From Pseudolabrys sp. (GTDB lineage: Bacteria > Pseudomonadota > Alphaproteobacteria > Rhizobiales > Xanthobacteraceae): 64,000 nucleotides of DNA. Each line of letters opens with the position of its first letter. Positions within the stretch are counted from its first letter, which is position 1. Shown here piece by piece: positions 1 to 9,615 of the stretch. The notes beneath the pieces are model-generated. The model had not been told where the DNA came from, ran no database searches, and was given only the letters and a program-made list of their open reading frames with translations. Both the position numbers and the translations under genes were made by a program. The stretch is taken from positions 1 through 64,000 of the forward strand of contig JAUXXH010000011.1 of the NCBI GenBank assembly GCA_030684935.1. Reading direction: 5' to 3'.

Positions 1-344
1 TTGACGGAGCCCGCCGCGCGCCCACGGCCGGATCCCGGTTACCCGGGGCGACCGCTTCGGGGGCACGCGCCCCCATTGACGGAGGGGGCGGCGCCTCCCG
101 GCGCTCCACCGCGGCGCCATTGTCGGGCGCCGCTCCCGCCCCAGCGTGTCGAGACGCTGATCAGAACCCCTCGGCAGCAGGGGCGGGATGCGTGGACGTT
201 AAGCCCATTATAGGAATCATGTCAAGAGATTATTCTCCTACATTCAGCCGCCGCCTCATCCTGTGAGGAGCCGCGGCTTATGCTTCGAGACGCGCCCGGC
301 GCACGTTGCGCATTTAAGCGCAAAGCGTTGCTTTACTACGGCAA
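1..344. other. Upstream region without recognisable gene
   Basis: A GC-rich, proline/arginine-biased open frame of about 70 codons covers the first 213 bases, but I recognise no family in it and see no convincing ribosome binding site. The reverse strand shows only low-complexity translation. I treat this as intergenic, or the edge of something outside the window. Confidence 0.4.
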
Positions 345-373
345 TTGACACTAGCCGCCTTGATGCCGATCAT
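345..373 (+). promoter_or_regulatory. Candidate sigma-70-type promoter of the rfb operon
   Basis: A perfect TTGACA hexamer at 345-350 is followed after 17 bases by GATCAT at 368-373 (four of six matches to the -10 consensus). The start codon of the first rhamnose gene lies about 40 bases downstream. The match is seen directly; promoter activity is inferred. Confidence 0.45.
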
Positions 374-415
374 CGTTGTGTTTTCCTCGGCCTTCAATAG
401 ACAGCTCTCACACCC

Positions 416-979
416 ATGCAGACATTGGCGCTTTCCGTACCCGAGATCATGCTGTTGACGCCCAAGAAACACGGTGACCAGCGCGGCCATTTTGTCGAAA
501 CCTACAATCGGCGCGCGTTCGCTGAAGCCGGCATCGATTGCACCTTCGTCCAGGATAACCAGTCGCTCTCGACCCGCCGCGGCACCATTCGCGGATTGCA
601 TTTCCAAGCGCCGCCGCACACCCAGGCCAAACTCGTCCGCGTCTTGCACGGTTCTGTCTATGACGTTGCCGTCGATCTGCGCCGGGGCAGTCCGACCTAC
701 GGCCGCTGGTGCGGGACGACGCTGTCGGCCGAGGAAGGCCAGCAGCTTTTCGTGCCGGCAGGCTTTGCCCATGCCTTCTGCACGCTCGCGCCGGATACGG
801 TCGTCGCCTACAAGGTTGATGGCTATTACGCACGGGACTGCGAAGGCGGCCTGCGCTGGGACGATCCGGATCTCGCCATTGACTGGCCGGTCGCCGCCGC
901 GGACGTTCATGTATCGGACAAGGACGCGACGTTGCCGTACCTGCGCGACTTCACATCGCCCTTCGTGTTCCCGTCATGA
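416..979 (+). CDS. rfbC: dTDP-4-dehydrorhamnose 3,5-epimerase
   Basis: A 187-residue cupin enzyme that epimerises C3 and C5 of dTDP-4-keto-6-deoxyglucose, the third enzymatic step (rfbA, B, C, D) of dTDP-L-rhamnose synthesis. The catalytic signature is visible: His62 in RGLHFQ, Lys72 and the Tyr137/Tyr138 pair in GYYAR. Length is typical of RmlC. It opens a four-gene operon and overlaps rfbB by four bases (ATGA), so the genes are probably translationally coupled. The ribosome binding site is weak, but the N-terminus aligns with the family start. The product supplies L-rhamnose for O-antigen or exopolysaccharide. Confidence 0.95.
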   Translation: MQTLALSVPEIMLLTPKKHGDQRGHFVETYNRRAFAEAGIDCTFVQDNQSLSTRRGTIRGLHFQAPPHTQAKLVRVLHGSVYDVAVDLRRGSPTYGRWCGTTLSAEEGQQLFVPAGFAHAFCTLAPDTVVAYKVDGYYARDCEGGLRWDDPDLAIDWPVAAADVHVSDKDATLPYLRDFTSPFVFPS

Positions 980-2046
980 GCGACGGCCGCCGCTTTCTGG
1001 TCACGGGCGGGGCCGGGTTTATCGGCTCGGCGGTGGCGCGCCATCTGATTGAGGCCACGGGACATCAGGTCTGCGTGCTCGACAAGCTGACCTATGCCGG
1101 CAATCTCGCCAATCTGGCGCCGGTCAAAGCCGATACGCGATTTTCATTCGAGCGCGTTGATATCTGCGATGCCGCGGCGGTGAACCGGGTCTACGACAGC
1201 TTCCGTCCCGACATCGTCATGCATCTGGCCGCCGAAAGCCATGTCGACCGGTCGATCGACGGGCCGGGACAATTCATCCAGACCAACATTGTCGGCACTT
1301 ATGTCCTGCTGGAAGCGGCCCGCCGCTACTGGAGCGGCCTGGGCGACGATAACAAGCATTTTCGCTTTCACCACATCTCAACGGATGAGGTGTTCGGCTC
1401 GCTGGAGAACGAAGGCTTTTTCCTCGAGACCAGTCCGTACCAACCGCGGTCGCCCTATTCGGCTTCCAAGGCCAGCGCCGACCACCTGGTCCGCGCCTGG
1501 CACCACACCTTCGGACTGCCGGTGGTGCTGTCCAACTGTTCGAACAATTACGGCCCCTATCATTTCCCGGAAAAGCTCATCCCGCTGGTCATCCTGAATG
1601 CCCTGGAAGGAAAGCCTCTGCCGGTCTACGGCGACGGCAAGAACGTGCGCGACTGGCTCTATGTCGAGGACCACGCGCGGGCGCTGGTGCTGATCGCGCA
1701 GTCCGGCGTGACCGGCGAGAGCTACAATGTCGGCGGCTGGAACGAGATGGCGAACATCGACGTCGTGCGTGAAATTTGTGCGCTGGTCGACGACATGGCG
1801 CCGGATGCGGCGATCGGACCGCGCGCCGGGCTCATCAAGTTCGTTGCCGACCGGCCGGGCCACGACCACCGCTATGCCATCGACGCCAGCAAGATCGAGC
1901 GCGAACTGGGTTGGAAGCCGGTCGAGACGTTTCAGACCGGCCTGCGCAAGACCGTGCGCTGGTATCTCGACAGACGCGACTGGTGGGAGCCCATCCGTTC
2001 CGGTACTTACGCCGGCGAGCGCCTCGGCCAGGCCCGCGGGCCATGA
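976..2046 (+). CDS. rfbB: dTDP-glucose 4,6-dehydratase
   Basis: A 356-residue extended short-chain dehydrogenase that converts dTDP-glucose to dTDP-4-keto-6-deoxyglucose with bound NAD. The nucleotide motif GGAGFIG is at 11-17, the catalytic triad Thr-Asp-Glu at 136-138 (STDEVFG), and the YxxxK pair at Tyr161/Lys165. Length and motif order are those of RmlB. The start overlaps the stop of rfbC and the stop overlaps the start of rfbD, giving a tightly packed operon. Confidence 0.97.
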   Translation: MSDGRRFLVTGGAGFIGSAVARHLIEATGHQVCVLDKLTYAGNLANLAPVKADTRFSFERVDICDAAAVNRVYDSFRPDIVMHLAAESHVDRSIDGPGQFIQTNIVGTYVLLEAARRYWSGLGDDNKHFRFHHISTDEVFGSLENEGFFLETSPYQPRSPYSASKASADHLVRAWHHTFGLPVVLSNCSNNYGPYHFPEKLIPLVILNALEGKPLPVYGDGKNVRDWLYVEDHARALVLIAQSGVTGESYNVGGWNEMANIDVVREICALVDDMAPDAAIGPRAGLIKFVADRPGHDHRYAIDASKIERELGWKPVETFQTGLRKTVRWYLDRRDWWEPIRSGTYAGERLGQARGP

Positions 2047-3011
2047 GCGGGCCGATCCTCCTTTTCGGCGCGGCCGGCCAGGTCGGGCGCGAACTGACCG
2101 CGCTGGCGCAGGCGCGGGGAGTCAAACTGCGCGGCGTCACGCGCGACATTGCCGACATCACCGCCACCGACGCCGTCGCCGCGGCGGTGGCGGACGCCAA
2201 ACCGTGCCTGATCGTCAATGCCGCAGCCTATACCGCGGTTGATCGGGCCGAAAAGGAGCCGGATCTGGCCCACGCCGTCAATGCCGTGGGGGCGGAGAAC
2301 ATCGCCCGCGCCGCGGCGGGCGCGAAGGTGCCGCTGGTCCACCTCTCGACCGACTACGTCTTCGACGGCACCAAGACCGGCCCCTACATCGAGACCGACC
2401 CCCTCGCCCCGCTCGGCGTCTACGGCCGCAGCAAGGCCGAAGGCGAAGAATTGGTGCGAAAAGCCTGCCCAAACGCCATTATTCTGCGCACCGCGTGGGT
2501 TTACGGGCCCTACGGCGCCAATTTCCTCAAGACCATGCTGCGGCTGGCGGCGAGCCAGGAGCGGTTGCGGGTGGTGGCCGACCAGCACGGCAATCCCACC
2601 GCCACCGCCGACATCGCCGAGGCGATCCTGACGGTGGCGTCGGCGCTGACGGCGACGCCGACGTTGACGACATTGACGGACGGCATCACCGCCACCACCA
2701 ACACCACCGCCGTCACCACCGGCGGCACCTTCCACGTCGCCGGCACCGGCGTCACCACCTGGCACGGCTTTGCCGCAGCCATCGTCGATCACCAGGCGCG
2801 ATGGACCCATAAACGGCCGCCGGTCGACGCCATCGCCACCGCCGACTATCCGACGCCGGCGCGCCGGCCGGCCAACTCGGCGCTGGACTCCACGCTGTTT
2901 GCGCGCACATTCGGCTTCCGCGCCAAACCCTGGCCGGAGCGCATGCGCGAGACCATCGACATCCTGCTGGGCGGCCCCGCCGCCCGCGGCACACCGGAAG
3001 GGGCACCGTGA
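2043..3011 (+). CDS. rfbD: dTDP-4-dehydrorhamnose reductase with Thr-rich insertion
   Basis: A 322-residue NAD(P)H-dependent reductase that makes dTDP-L-rhamnose. The Rossmann motif GAAGQVG is at 9-15, STD at 102-104, and YxxxK at Tyr127/Lys131. I start it at the ATG overlapping the rfbB stop (ATGA), not further upstream, because the family N-terminus begins at MSGPILLFG. Residues about 201-228 are a Thr/Ala-rich low-complexity stretch between the substrate-loop region and the conserved TWHGFA segment. That is longer than usual for RmlD and may be a flexible loop. The stop overlaps the GTG start of rfbA. Confidence 0.94.
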   Translation: MSGPILLFGAAGQVGRELTALAQARGVKLRGVTRDIADITATDAVAAAVADAKPCLIVNAAAYTAVDRAEKEPDLAHAVNAVGAENIARAAAGAKVPLVHLSTDYVFDGTKTGPYIETDPLAPLGVYGRSKAEGEELVRKACPNAIILRTAWVYGPYGANFLKTMLRLAASQERLRVVADQHGNPTATADIAEAILTVASALTATPTLTTLTDGITATTNTTAVTTGGTFHVAGTGVTTWHGFAAAIVDHQARWTHKRPPVDAIATADYPTPARRPANSALDSTLFARTFGFRAKPWPERMRETIDILLGGPAARGTPEGAP

Positions 3012-3877
3012 AGGGAATCATTCTGGCCGGCGGCTCCGGCACGCGGCTGTATCCGCTGACGCTGGTGCAGTCGAAGCAGTTGCTGCCGGTCTACGACAAG
3101 CCGATGATCTATTACCCGCTGAGCACGCTGATGCTGGCGGGCATCCGCGACATATTGATCATCACCACGCCGCACGACAGCGCCGCCTTCCAGCGCCTGC
3201 TCGGCGACGGGGCGAGCTTCGGCGTGCGGCTGTCCTATGCGGTGCAGCCGGAACCGAACGGCCTGGCCGAGGCCTTCATCATCGGCCGCGATTTCGTCGG
3301 CCGCGACCCGGTGGCGCTGATCCTCGGCGACAACATCTATTATGGCCACGGCCTGCCCGAACTGCTGACGGCGGCGCAGGCGCGGCGTGAGGGCGCGACC
3401 GTGTTCGGCTACATGGTGTCGGACCCGCAGCGCTATGGCGTGGTCGAGATCGACGCGGCCGGGCGCGCGCTGTCGATCGAGGAGAAGCCGGCCGCGCCGC
3501 GCTCGAACCTCGCGGTGACCGGGCTTTATTTCTACGACAACGCCGTGCTGGACATCGCCGCCGCGATTCTGCCGTCGGCGCGCGGCGAGCTGGAGATCAC
3601 CGACGTCAACCGCGTCTACATGGAGCGCGGCCTGCTCCACGTCGCCATCATGGGCCGCGGCTTTGCCTGGCTCGACACCGGCACCCATGACAGCCTGCTG
3701 GAGGCGGCGACCTTCGTCGAAATCCTCGAACGCCGCCAGGGCCTGAAGATGTCGTGTCCCGAGGAGATCGCCTACCGGCAGGGCTTCATCGACGGCGACG
3801 GGCTGATGCGCGCGGCGGAGCGCTATGGCAAGTCGGGGTATGGGGCGTATTTGAGGAGGGTGGCGGGGGACGGCTGA
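3008..3877 (+). CDS. rfbA: Glucose-1-phosphate thymidylyltransferase
   Basis: A 289-residue nucleotidyltransferase that makes dTDP-glucose from glucose-1-phosphate and dTTP, the first and feedback-regulated step of rhamnose synthesis. The signature GGSGTRLYP lies at 8-16 and the metal-binding [10 protein letters not shown] around 110-119. Translation starts at a GTG whose last bases form the TGA stop of rfbD. It is the last gene of the rfbCBDA cluster. No clear hairpin terminator follows. Confidence 0.96.
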   Translation: MKGIILAGGSGTRLYPLTLVQSKQLLPVYDKPMIYYPLSTLMLAGIRDILIITTPHDSAAFQRLLGDGASFGVRLSYAVQPEPNGLAEAFIIGRDFVGRDPVALILGDNIYYGHGLPELLTAAQARREGATVFGYMVSDPQRYGVVEIDAAGRALSIEEKPAAPRSNLAVTGLYFYDNAVLDIAAAILPSARGELEITDVNRVYMERGLLHVAIMGRGFAWLDTGTHDSLLEAATFVEILERRQGLKMSCPEEIAYRQGFIDGDGLMRAAERYGKSGYGAYLRRVAGDG

Positions 3878-4073
3878 CGCCGCGAGGTGTTCCCGCATGC
3901 GCGGTCTGTGCGTACGATGCAGTCCATGCGGCGTCGGCGAAGGCCATCATTGCGTCGCGTGCGGGGCGGCGACTCGGTCGAAGGTGCCGCAGTGCAAAAG
4001 CGAGTGCGTTCCATTGGCCGCTGGAACAACTGGCCGCGCGGCGCATTACCCGGTTCTCAACAAGGAGTATCCC

Positions 4074-4277
4074 ATGGACTGGAACCGGGTTGAAGGAAAC
4101 TGGAAGCAGGTCAAAGGCAAGATCAAGGAAAAGTGGGGCGATCTCACGGACGATGATCTCGACAAGATCAATGGTCGGCGCGACCAGCTCGAGGGCAAGA
4201 TCCAGGAGCGGTATGGCAAGGCCAAGGATGAGGTGAAAAAGGACGTCGACGACTGGTATGGCAGCCAGAAATGGTAG
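4074..4277 (+). CDS. CsbD family stress-response protein
   Basis: A 67-residue, highly charged, helical protein beginning MDWNRVEGNWKQ and containing the repeated KGKIKEKWGDLTDDD pattern typical of CsbD/YjbJ. These abundant cytosolic proteins accumulate under general stress; their molecular role is unknown. The start is fixed by AAGGAG seven bases upstream (4062-4067). A longer upstream frame reads through but lacks family similarity. The gene stands alone and ends at a strong hairpin terminator. Confidence 0.93.
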   Translation: MDWNRVEGNWKQVKGKIKEKWGDLTDDDLDKINGRRDQLEGKIQERYGKAKDEVKKDVDDWYGSQKW

Positions 4278-4310
4278 CCACGACGCGCCGCTGACACCCA
4301 TAGCGCTGAA

Positions 4311-4337
4311 AGCCCCGGATTTCATCCGGGGCTTTTT
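4311..4337 (+). terminator. Rho-independent terminator after csbD-like gene
   Basis: A perfect 10-bp stem (AGCCCCGGAT / ATCCGGGGCT) with a three-base loop is followed by a run of T. It lies 33 bases after the CsbD stop. Confidence 0.9.
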
Positions 4338-4406
4338 GCTGTGCAAACCCGCCGTCTGCGAATTGGGCCCGAACTGACCTTATCGACAAGGCTCCAGGAC
4401 CAGCGG

Positions 4407-4440
4407 AATAATAAAGAGGCCCGGCAACCGCCGAGCCTCT
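4407..4440 (-). terminator. Rho-independent terminator for the membrane-protein gene
   Basis: On the reverse strand GAGGC-T-CGGC pairs with GCCG-G-GCCTC across a four-base loop (one mismatch), followed by TTTATTATT. It lies about 30 bases beyond the stop of the reverse-strand membrane protein, back to back with the forward terminator. Confidence 0.75.
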
Positions 4441-4470
4441 TCGTGCTTTGGCTTTCGTCCTTGGCTGGCG

Positions 4471-5295
4471 CTAGCGGCGCCAGATGTTTTCTTCACGTTC
4501 GTGACCGCCATAGCGCGCGCCGGCAAAGGCGCCGCCGGCCGCCAGCACCGACACGGCCCCGATCAGGAAGGCGAGCCATGCGGCCGCCTTGCGTGCGGCT
4601 TCCGCCGCCGCCTTGGCCTGCTCGATGGTCGCGTCCACCCGCTTGCGGGCTTCGTCCGGCGGGATCTTCGCCTCGGTGGCGACGATGCGAGCGACGTAGT
4701 TGCGGTCCTCTTCGGTGATGGTACCGCGCAACGCGCTGTTGCTCAGAACCCGGCCGACTTCAGCCTGCGGGTTCTCAACCTGCGCCGGCTCGGTGCCGGC
4801 CGGCCGCAGCATGTTGCTGACGATGCCGGAGGCCCGGTCCTGCGGCACGTTCTGCGCCGCGACCGAAGCCGCGCCGCCAGCCACGGAGCCAATGCCCTGC
4901 GCTGCGCCGGACGCCACCGCATAGGCGATGGCAACGCCGAACACGAAGCTCATCGCCCACATCAGCAGGCCGTGGGCACCGTCGCGGGCCTCACGCTCTT
5001 CCAGCGGCACGCTGCCGGAGCGGCGGCGGAACCGGCCGGTGAAGTAACCGCCGACAATGGCAGTGCCCATCATCACCAGCGAAAACCACGCCACGCCGAT
5101 GATCGAGAGCGTGGTCGCGGACGGATTGTTCCAGCTATAGGGCGAAAACGACGCGAAACCAGCCGCCGCGCCGAACGAGAGCAGGACCAGTCCCAGAACG
5201 GAGGCGAGCAGCGCTCCCCCGACAATGGCACCCCAGTCAAAGTTGGTCGTGGGTTGATCCGTTGGAATGGCAACCACTGTTGTTGTGTCGGTCAT
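4471..5295 (-). CDS. Four-helix membrane protein of unknown function (often named PhnA-like)
   Basis: A 274-residue protein with hydrophobic segments near residues 20-50, 62-85, 110-140 and 240-262. The helices carry Gly/Ala-rich packing motifs, and a soluble stretch (about 145-235) contains a charged, Lys/Ala-rich helix. Proteins like this in Hyphomicrobiales are usually labelled hypothetical or PhnA-like; I see no evidence for a phosphonate role. An excellent GGAG ribosome site overlaps the stop of the preceding 24-codon gene, so the two are co-transcribed. Its neighbour is a CsbD stress gene, which suggests an envelope-stress role by context only. Confidence 0.75.
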   Translation of the reverse strand: MTDTTTVVAIPTDQPTTNFDWGAIVGGALLASVLGLVLLSFGAAAGFASFSPYSWNNPSATTLSIIGVAWFSLVMMGTAIVGGYFTGRFRRRSGSVPLEEREARDGAHGLLMWAMSFVFGVAIAYAVASGAAQGIGSVAGGAASVAAQNVPQDRASGIVSNMLRPAGTEPAQVENPQAEVGRVLSNSALRGTITEEDRNYVARIVATEAKIPPDEARKRVDATIEQAKAAAEAARKAAAWLAFLIGAVSVLAAGGAFAGARYGGHEREENIWRR

Positions 5296-5305
5296 GCTTA
5301 TCTCC

Positions 5306-5380
5306 TTACCGAAGCCCCAAGAAACTCAGAATGAACATGATCACGACGATCAGACCGATGATGTAAATCACCGAATGCAT
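5306..5380 (-). CDS. 24-residue single-helix membrane peptide
   Basis: A 24-codon open frame encodes an almost wholly hydrophobic peptide (MHSVIYIIGLIVVIMF, then ILSFLGLR). AGGAGG lies five bases before the ATG, the best ribosome binding site in this region. Its stop codon sits at the ribosome site of the four-helix membrane protein downstream, so it is probably a translated first cistron of that operon. It should form one transmembrane helix with a C-terminal Arg. Function unknown; it could be a partner or stabiliser of the larger protein. Confidence 0.75.
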   Translation of the reverse strand: MHSVIYIIGLIVVIMFILSFLGLR

Positions 5381-5568
5381 CGACACCTCCTGCGCAGCAT
5401 TGAGTCCAGCCCAACGCCGGCGGCCCAAATAAGTTGCACTGTTGCCGCAAAGTGAGCGAACTTGCGGCAAGGATTGCCGGCCGAAGGCGAGCGTGAGGGA
5501 GTTGCGACGACAGCGGTGTCAAAGGCAGCAAACGTTGAGTGTCCCTGACAGCGAAGAGGCGTTGCCGG

Positions 5569-6816
5569 TCAAACCCCGGCCGGCTGCCGCGGCAGCACGG
5601 CGGTACGCCAGCGCAGGATGATCAGCGCGGTGAACATGAGGCCGGTCCCGCCATAGATCATCGCCGTCGCCGGGTAACCGATGGACTCGATCAGCACGCC
5701 GGCGGCCAGCATCCCCACCGGATTGCCGTAGATCGCCAGCATGCGCACACCCATGACACGGCCGCGATACTGCGGCTCCGCAGCGCGCAACAGCATCACC
5801 GCCAATGTCACCATGCTCACGCTCTGGGTGGTGCCGATGAGGAACAGACTGATCATGCCGACGCTCATGCTCTGCACCTGCCCGAACACCAGCAGCATTA
5901 CGTACCAGACGATCATCGACGCGATCATGATGCGCTCGACCCGCATCCGCTCACCGACGATGCTCAGGACGACCGAGCCAACGACAGCGCCGGCCGCAAC
6001 GCTTGCGACCAGGTAACCGAAGCCGGTTTGATCCGTGCCGTAAATATCCTTGGCCACATAGGGCAGAACGCCAGCCACCAGGGGAAAGGCACAAAGATTG
6101 ACCAGGAAAGCGAGCGCCATCCCGGCGAGCAGGCGCGGAGAATTCCAGATGTAAGCCATACCCAAAATCAGATCGCGCCATGGCGACGGGCGCACCGCGC
6201 CGTCGGATGACGGTTGCACCGCCTCCGGCCCCGATCCGAGCAGCAGCAGCGCGCCGGCGGCATAGAAGATCACGATCGCTACATAAGCCGGCCCCATGCC
6301 GAGAGCTGCGAACAATCCGGCACCGGCGAGCGCGCCCATGGCACGGGCGGAATCCGCAGTGATGCGGGAAATGCTCATGGCGCTGACCAGATAGTTCAAC
6401 GGCATGGTGGCGGCCACCAACGCGCTGCGGACCCCGATATCCGAGGGGCGCACCAAACCGGTGAACGCGGCAGCGACAAACACATACACCGGGGTCAAGT
6501 TACCGGTGAACGCGAGCGTCATGATAATGGCAGAGACGACCATGTAGCTGGTGCGGGTGCCGAACAGCACCATTCGGTGTCCGATCCGATCGCCGACCAC
6601 GCCGATCATCGGCGCCACCAGCGTGCCCAGGTAGAGCAGCGAGGCATAGAGTGTCAGCAGCAGCACCGATCCGGTCTCGACGAGAACGTACCAACCCAGA
6701 ATCAGCATCTCCATCTCGATCGCCCAGGACGTCAGCAGATCAGCGGGCCACTGGAAACGGAAACTGCGGACACGAAATGGTGCAAGCGCGGCAGGGAGCG
6801 GCATGGTCACCGGCAT
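5569..6816 (-). CDS. MFS transporter (EntS/DUF894-type exporter)
   Basis: A 415-residue major facilitator protein with about 12 hydrophobic segments. The loop after helix 2 carries the MFS signature region (GVVGDRIGHRMVLFG). The N-terminal FRSFRFQWPADLL-like opening resembles the enterobactin exporter/MFS_3 group, so efflux of a small molecule is likely but the substrate cannot be read from sequence. An in-frame ATG four codons downstream (6804) is preceded by a better GGTGA sequence and may be the true start. It stands alone between the stress genes and the nitrate cluster. Confidence 0.88.
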   Translation of the reverse strand: MPVTMPLPAALAPFRVRSFRFQWPADLLTSWAIEMEMLILGWYVLVETGSVLLLTLYASLLYLGTLVAPMIGVVGDRIGHRMVLFGTRTSYMVVSAIIMTLAFTGNLTPVYVFVAAAFTGLVRPSDIGVRSALVAATMPLNYLVSAMSISRITADSARAMGALAGAGLFAALGMGPAYVAIVIFYAAGALLLLGSGPEAVQPSSDGAVRPSPWRDLILGMAYIWNSPRLLAGMALAFLVNLCAFPLVAGVLPYVAKDIYGTDQTGFGYLVASVAAGAVVGSVVLSIVGERMRVERIMIASMIVWYVMLLVFGQVQSMSVGMISLFLIGTTQSVSMVTLAVMLLRAAEPQYRGRVMGVRMLAIYGNPVGMLAAGVLIESIGYPATAMIYGGTGLMFTALIILRWRTAVLPRQPAGV

Positions 6817-7074
6817 TGCGGGCGTAGAATGTCGTCATTCCGCCTCGCCCGGCCTCGAGGCGGAATGGGCGTCGGCTCGCACAAGCCGAACGTCTTGTTC
6901 TCTATACACAATATACGGTTCGAGGGATGGTGAACGGAAGAATCGCCGAGCGGCTTGCCTATCGCGGCGAGGATGCGGGTTTGAGTTCGTCAACGGCGGA
7001 CGCCGCCTGCGCACGCGATGCCGACAAAGAGCCTCTGCGTTGGCTGGCGGGGGTCGCCGCCACAACTTTGCCGG

Positions 7075-7791
7075 CTAGCAGCATGTTCCGGCAATCGGGG
7101 CGCCAAATGCTTCTATGGCATGCCGGCGCACGCCGCTGGTCGGCTCAGACGGTTGCCGCACGCGGTCGTCAATACTGACCAAAGCATCGCGTTCGGCGGT
7201 CGAGCCGATGGTGGGTCCGAGATCGCGCAGCAGGCCGTCATCGACGCCATAGATCCAGCCGTGCACGTGAAGCCTCTGCCCGCGGATCCAGGCATTCTCG
7301 ACGGTCGGGATCGAAGCAACGCGGCGAACCTGCATTTCGACGTTAAGTTCGCACATCCGGTTGACGCGGGCGTCGGCGTCGGCGATCGCGTCGAACAGCG
7401 GGCGGTGCTTGCGATACAACATGACGATCGGCTGCAGCCAGTGATCGACCAGAGCCGACCGGTCGTTGCCCAGCGCCCGTTGAATGCCGCCACATCCGTA
7501 ATGCCCGCAGACGATGATGTGCTCGACCTTGAGAATCTCGATGGCAAATTCCATCACCGCCAGCAGGTTCATGTCGCTGGTGTGCACGACATTGGCAATG
7601 TTCCGCTGAACGAAGACCTCGCCGGGGTCCAGGCCAAGCACGTCATTGGCCGTCACCCGGCTGTCCGAACAACCGATCCACAACAGCTTGGGCGCTTGAA
7701 TACCGGCCATGCGCGAAAAGAAATTCGGATCTTTGCGGGTCTTGGCCTGTGCCCAGGCCACGTTGCGATCGAACAGGTGATCGAGACTCAT
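7075..7791 (-). CDS. Beta-class carbonic anhydrase
   Basis: A 238-residue enzyme interconverting CO2 and bicarbonate. The zinc ligands are visible: Cys41 in CSDSR (with the Asp43/Arg45 dyad), His97 and Cys100 in HYGCGG. Length is slightly above the bacterial CynT/Can norm. AGGGG precedes the start. It is the last of ten co-directional genes in the nitrate respiration unit, 18 bases after the DUF2478 gene. It may balance bicarbonate and CO2 during anaerobic respiration, which is an inference from position. Confidence 0.95.
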   Translation of the reverse strand: MSLDHLFDRNVAWAQAKTRKDPNFFSRMAGIQAPKLLWIGCSDSRVTANDVLGLDPGEVFVQRNIANVVHTSDMNLLAVMEFAIEILKVEHIIVCGHYGCGGIQRALGNDRSALVDHWLQPIVMLYRKHRPLFDAIADADARVNRMCELNVEMQVRRVASIPTVENAWIRGQRLHVHGWIYGVDDGLLRDLGPTIGSTAERDALVSIDDRVRQPSEPTSGVRRHAIEAFGAPIAGTCC

Positions 7792-7809
7792 CGCCGGCCC
7801 CTTTTGATG

Positions 7810-8382
7810 CTAATGGGTGCTCGAAGCATGCGGCGTTTCGCTGGCATCCCGCTCGCCCCCACGCAGAAGATCGCGCGCAGCCAGCCAGTCGCGGATGCGC
7901 GGCGAGTCGACCGGACACTCCTCGGCCAATTCGCCGGCAAAGATGCGCCACTGATCGAGGTTGCGGAACGGCACGCCGACGACGATCGGCACGTCCAATT
8001 CGACGGCCTTGGCCAGCACGTCGCGCAGCCCCTCGCCTTCCGCCTCGATCTTGCCGAACTTGTTGAGGACGAGAATGTCGGGCTGTTGATCCAGCGCGGT
8101 CAGCAACAAACCCGCGGCTTGCGTCAGAATGCTGCGATCCAGCCGGCAGCCGCGCGCTTCCTTGCCGCGGTCTTCCGACAATTGCAGTACCGTTCCGGAA
8201 AACAGCTCCTCGACCGCCATGTCGCATTTGACCGGATCGCGTTCGAACGTGTTGAGCTGGACAAGGCCGGCGACGCTCAATCCGGCGTCGCGGAGCGCGT
8301 ATCCCCAGCCGGCGAGGAACTTGTCGGCCGCAAGCCCGTCGGTATAGACGACGGCCAGGATGTTCGACGATTGAGTCTGCAT
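7810..8382 (-). CDS. DUF2478 family protein (predicted nucleotide-binding)
   Basis: A 190-residue protein that I assign to DUF2478, a family found beside molybdate transport and molybdoenzyme genes. The fold resembles a small P-loop/THEP1-like NTPase, though no classical Walker A is obvious near the N-terminus (LAVVYTDGLAADKFLAGWG). I start it at MQTQSSN, preceded by a G-rich ribosome site, rather than at the longer upstream in-frame ATG that would run back into nnrS. Its place after narGHJI and nnrS suggests a role linked to the Mo-cofactor enzyme. Confidence 0.8.
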   Translation of the reverse strand: MQTQSSNILAVVYTDGLAADKFLAGWGYALRDAGLSVAGLVQLNTFERDPVKCDMAVEELFSGTVLQLSEDRGKEARGCRLDRSILTQAAGLLLTALDQQPDILVLNKFGKIEAEGEGLRDVLAKAVELDVPIVVGVPFRNLDQWRIFAGELAEECPVDSPRIRDWLAARDLLRGGERDASETPHASSTH

Positions 8383-8404
8383 TTCAACCCCCCGTTTTAG
8401 CGAA

Positions 8405-9595
8405 CTAGTGGCTCGCCGTCGTGCGTTTATGGCCCACCAGCAGCGGCCCGAATGACGCGGCGAAGCCGAAAAACGCGATGCACCACCCCAGCACAGTGAG
8501 TTGCAGAAGCGGCTCGCTCCAGGCCGGGAATAGCGAAGCGCCGATGCGCGCCAGCGCGGCGGCGACGACAGCCGCATAGATGATTTGCGTCATCACGGAA
8601 GCGACCAGCGCATTGCCGGTATGGCCGAGGCTGGCGCGCGTCATCACGGCCAGCGTCATCGTGCCGGCGGCGCCGACCGTCCAGGCATGATTACCGGCAC
8701 TCGCCGCGACGAGATCGAGCGCGGCCGCGCTCGACAGCAGAAAACCAAGGGGCACGAAGGCGTAGCCGACATGCAAAATGAGAACCAGGCGATCGCGCAC
8801 GGTGCGGTCCCCGGCCCAGCGCGACAACCGCAACAATTGCGCCAGGCCTGCGGCGCAGAGCACGGCGGCGGTCTCGGGCCCCACAGGTTGGATCAGCCAT
8901 AGCGCCAGGGCGGCGGCGCTGAACGCGATGACGCTCAGATCGATACTTCCCATTGGCGCCGGCAGCCGTCCGGGGTTTTCCCTCGCCAGCCAGTTGCGCG
9001 TAAAGCTCGGCACGATACGGCCGCCGATCACCGAGATCAGCAGCACCATGGCGGCGATGCCGATGCGGACGCCGTATTCGGCGCTGCCGTGGAAATGGGA
9101 TTCGAGATGAAAGGCGATGTTGCCGACAAGCAGCAGGCTCACCAGCCCGACGACTTTCAAGTTCCCCCAGTTTTTGCCGGTAAGAATCTCACGCGTGATC
9201 GCCGCGATCAGCAGCGCCAGAAAGCCGGTGTCAATGAGAGCCGCGGCGAGCCAGCCGATCTCAGCAGACAACGTGACCGCGATGCGGCCCGCCAGCCATA
9301 CCAGAACGAGCGTCAGGAGCGGCATGCCTTGAATGGGCAGCCGTCCCGTCCAATTGGGAATGGCCGTCAACAGAAAGCCGGTCACCACCGCCGGCAGATA
9401 GCCGTACAGCATTTCATGCACATGCCAGTCGATGGCGCCGAAGGCCGTGCGCAATTGCAGTTCGCCGTGGAAGATCGGCAGCCAGGCCAGCACCGCGAGT
9501 CCGGCGTAGATCGCGCCGAGCAGGAAGAACGGACGGAAACCGTAGGACAGCAAGACCGGGCCGGCGTAGGTCTTCAGGCGGGGAACGGCGTTCAT
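8405..9595 (-). CDS. nnrS: NnrS family heme-copper membrane protein
   Basis: A 396-residue, roughly 12-helix membrane protein of the NnrS family, which relieves nitric oxide and nitrosative stress during denitrification. The family opening, SYGFRPFFLLG, is at about residues 14-24, and WHVHEMLYGY around 58-67 contains candidate metal-ligand histidines. I start it at MNAVPRLK; a longer frame upstream runs into the preceding gene and is Arg/Pro-rich. It follows a 91-codon gene by 20 bases and precedes DUF2478 by 22, so it belongs to the nar unit and should be induced with it. Confidence 0.93.
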   Translation of the reverse strand: MNAVPRLKTYAGPVLLSYGFRPFFLLGAIYAGLAVLAWLPIFHGELQLRTAFGAIDWHVHEMLYGYLPAVVTGFLLTAIPNWTGRLPIQGMPLLTLVLVWLAGRIAVTLSAEIGWLAAALIDTGFLALLIAAITREILTGKNWGNLKVVGLVSLLLVGNIAFHLESHFHGSAEYGVRIGIAAMVLLISVIGGRIVPSFTRNWLARENPGRLPAPMGSIDLSVIAFSAAALALWLIQPVGPETAAVLCAAGLAQLLRLSRWAGDRTVRDRLVLILHVGYAFVPLGFLLSSAAALDLVAASAGNHAWTVGAAGTMTLAVMTRASLGHTGNALVASVMTQIIYAAVVAAALARIGASLFPAWSEPLLQLTVLGWCIAFFGFAASFGPLLVGHKRTTASH

Positions 9596-9615
9596 GGCAT
9601 TTCCGGGCAAACGGC

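Noticed and set aside
1-213. A 70-codon frame at the window start
   Set aside because: Pro/Arg-rich, no ribosome site, no recognisable family.
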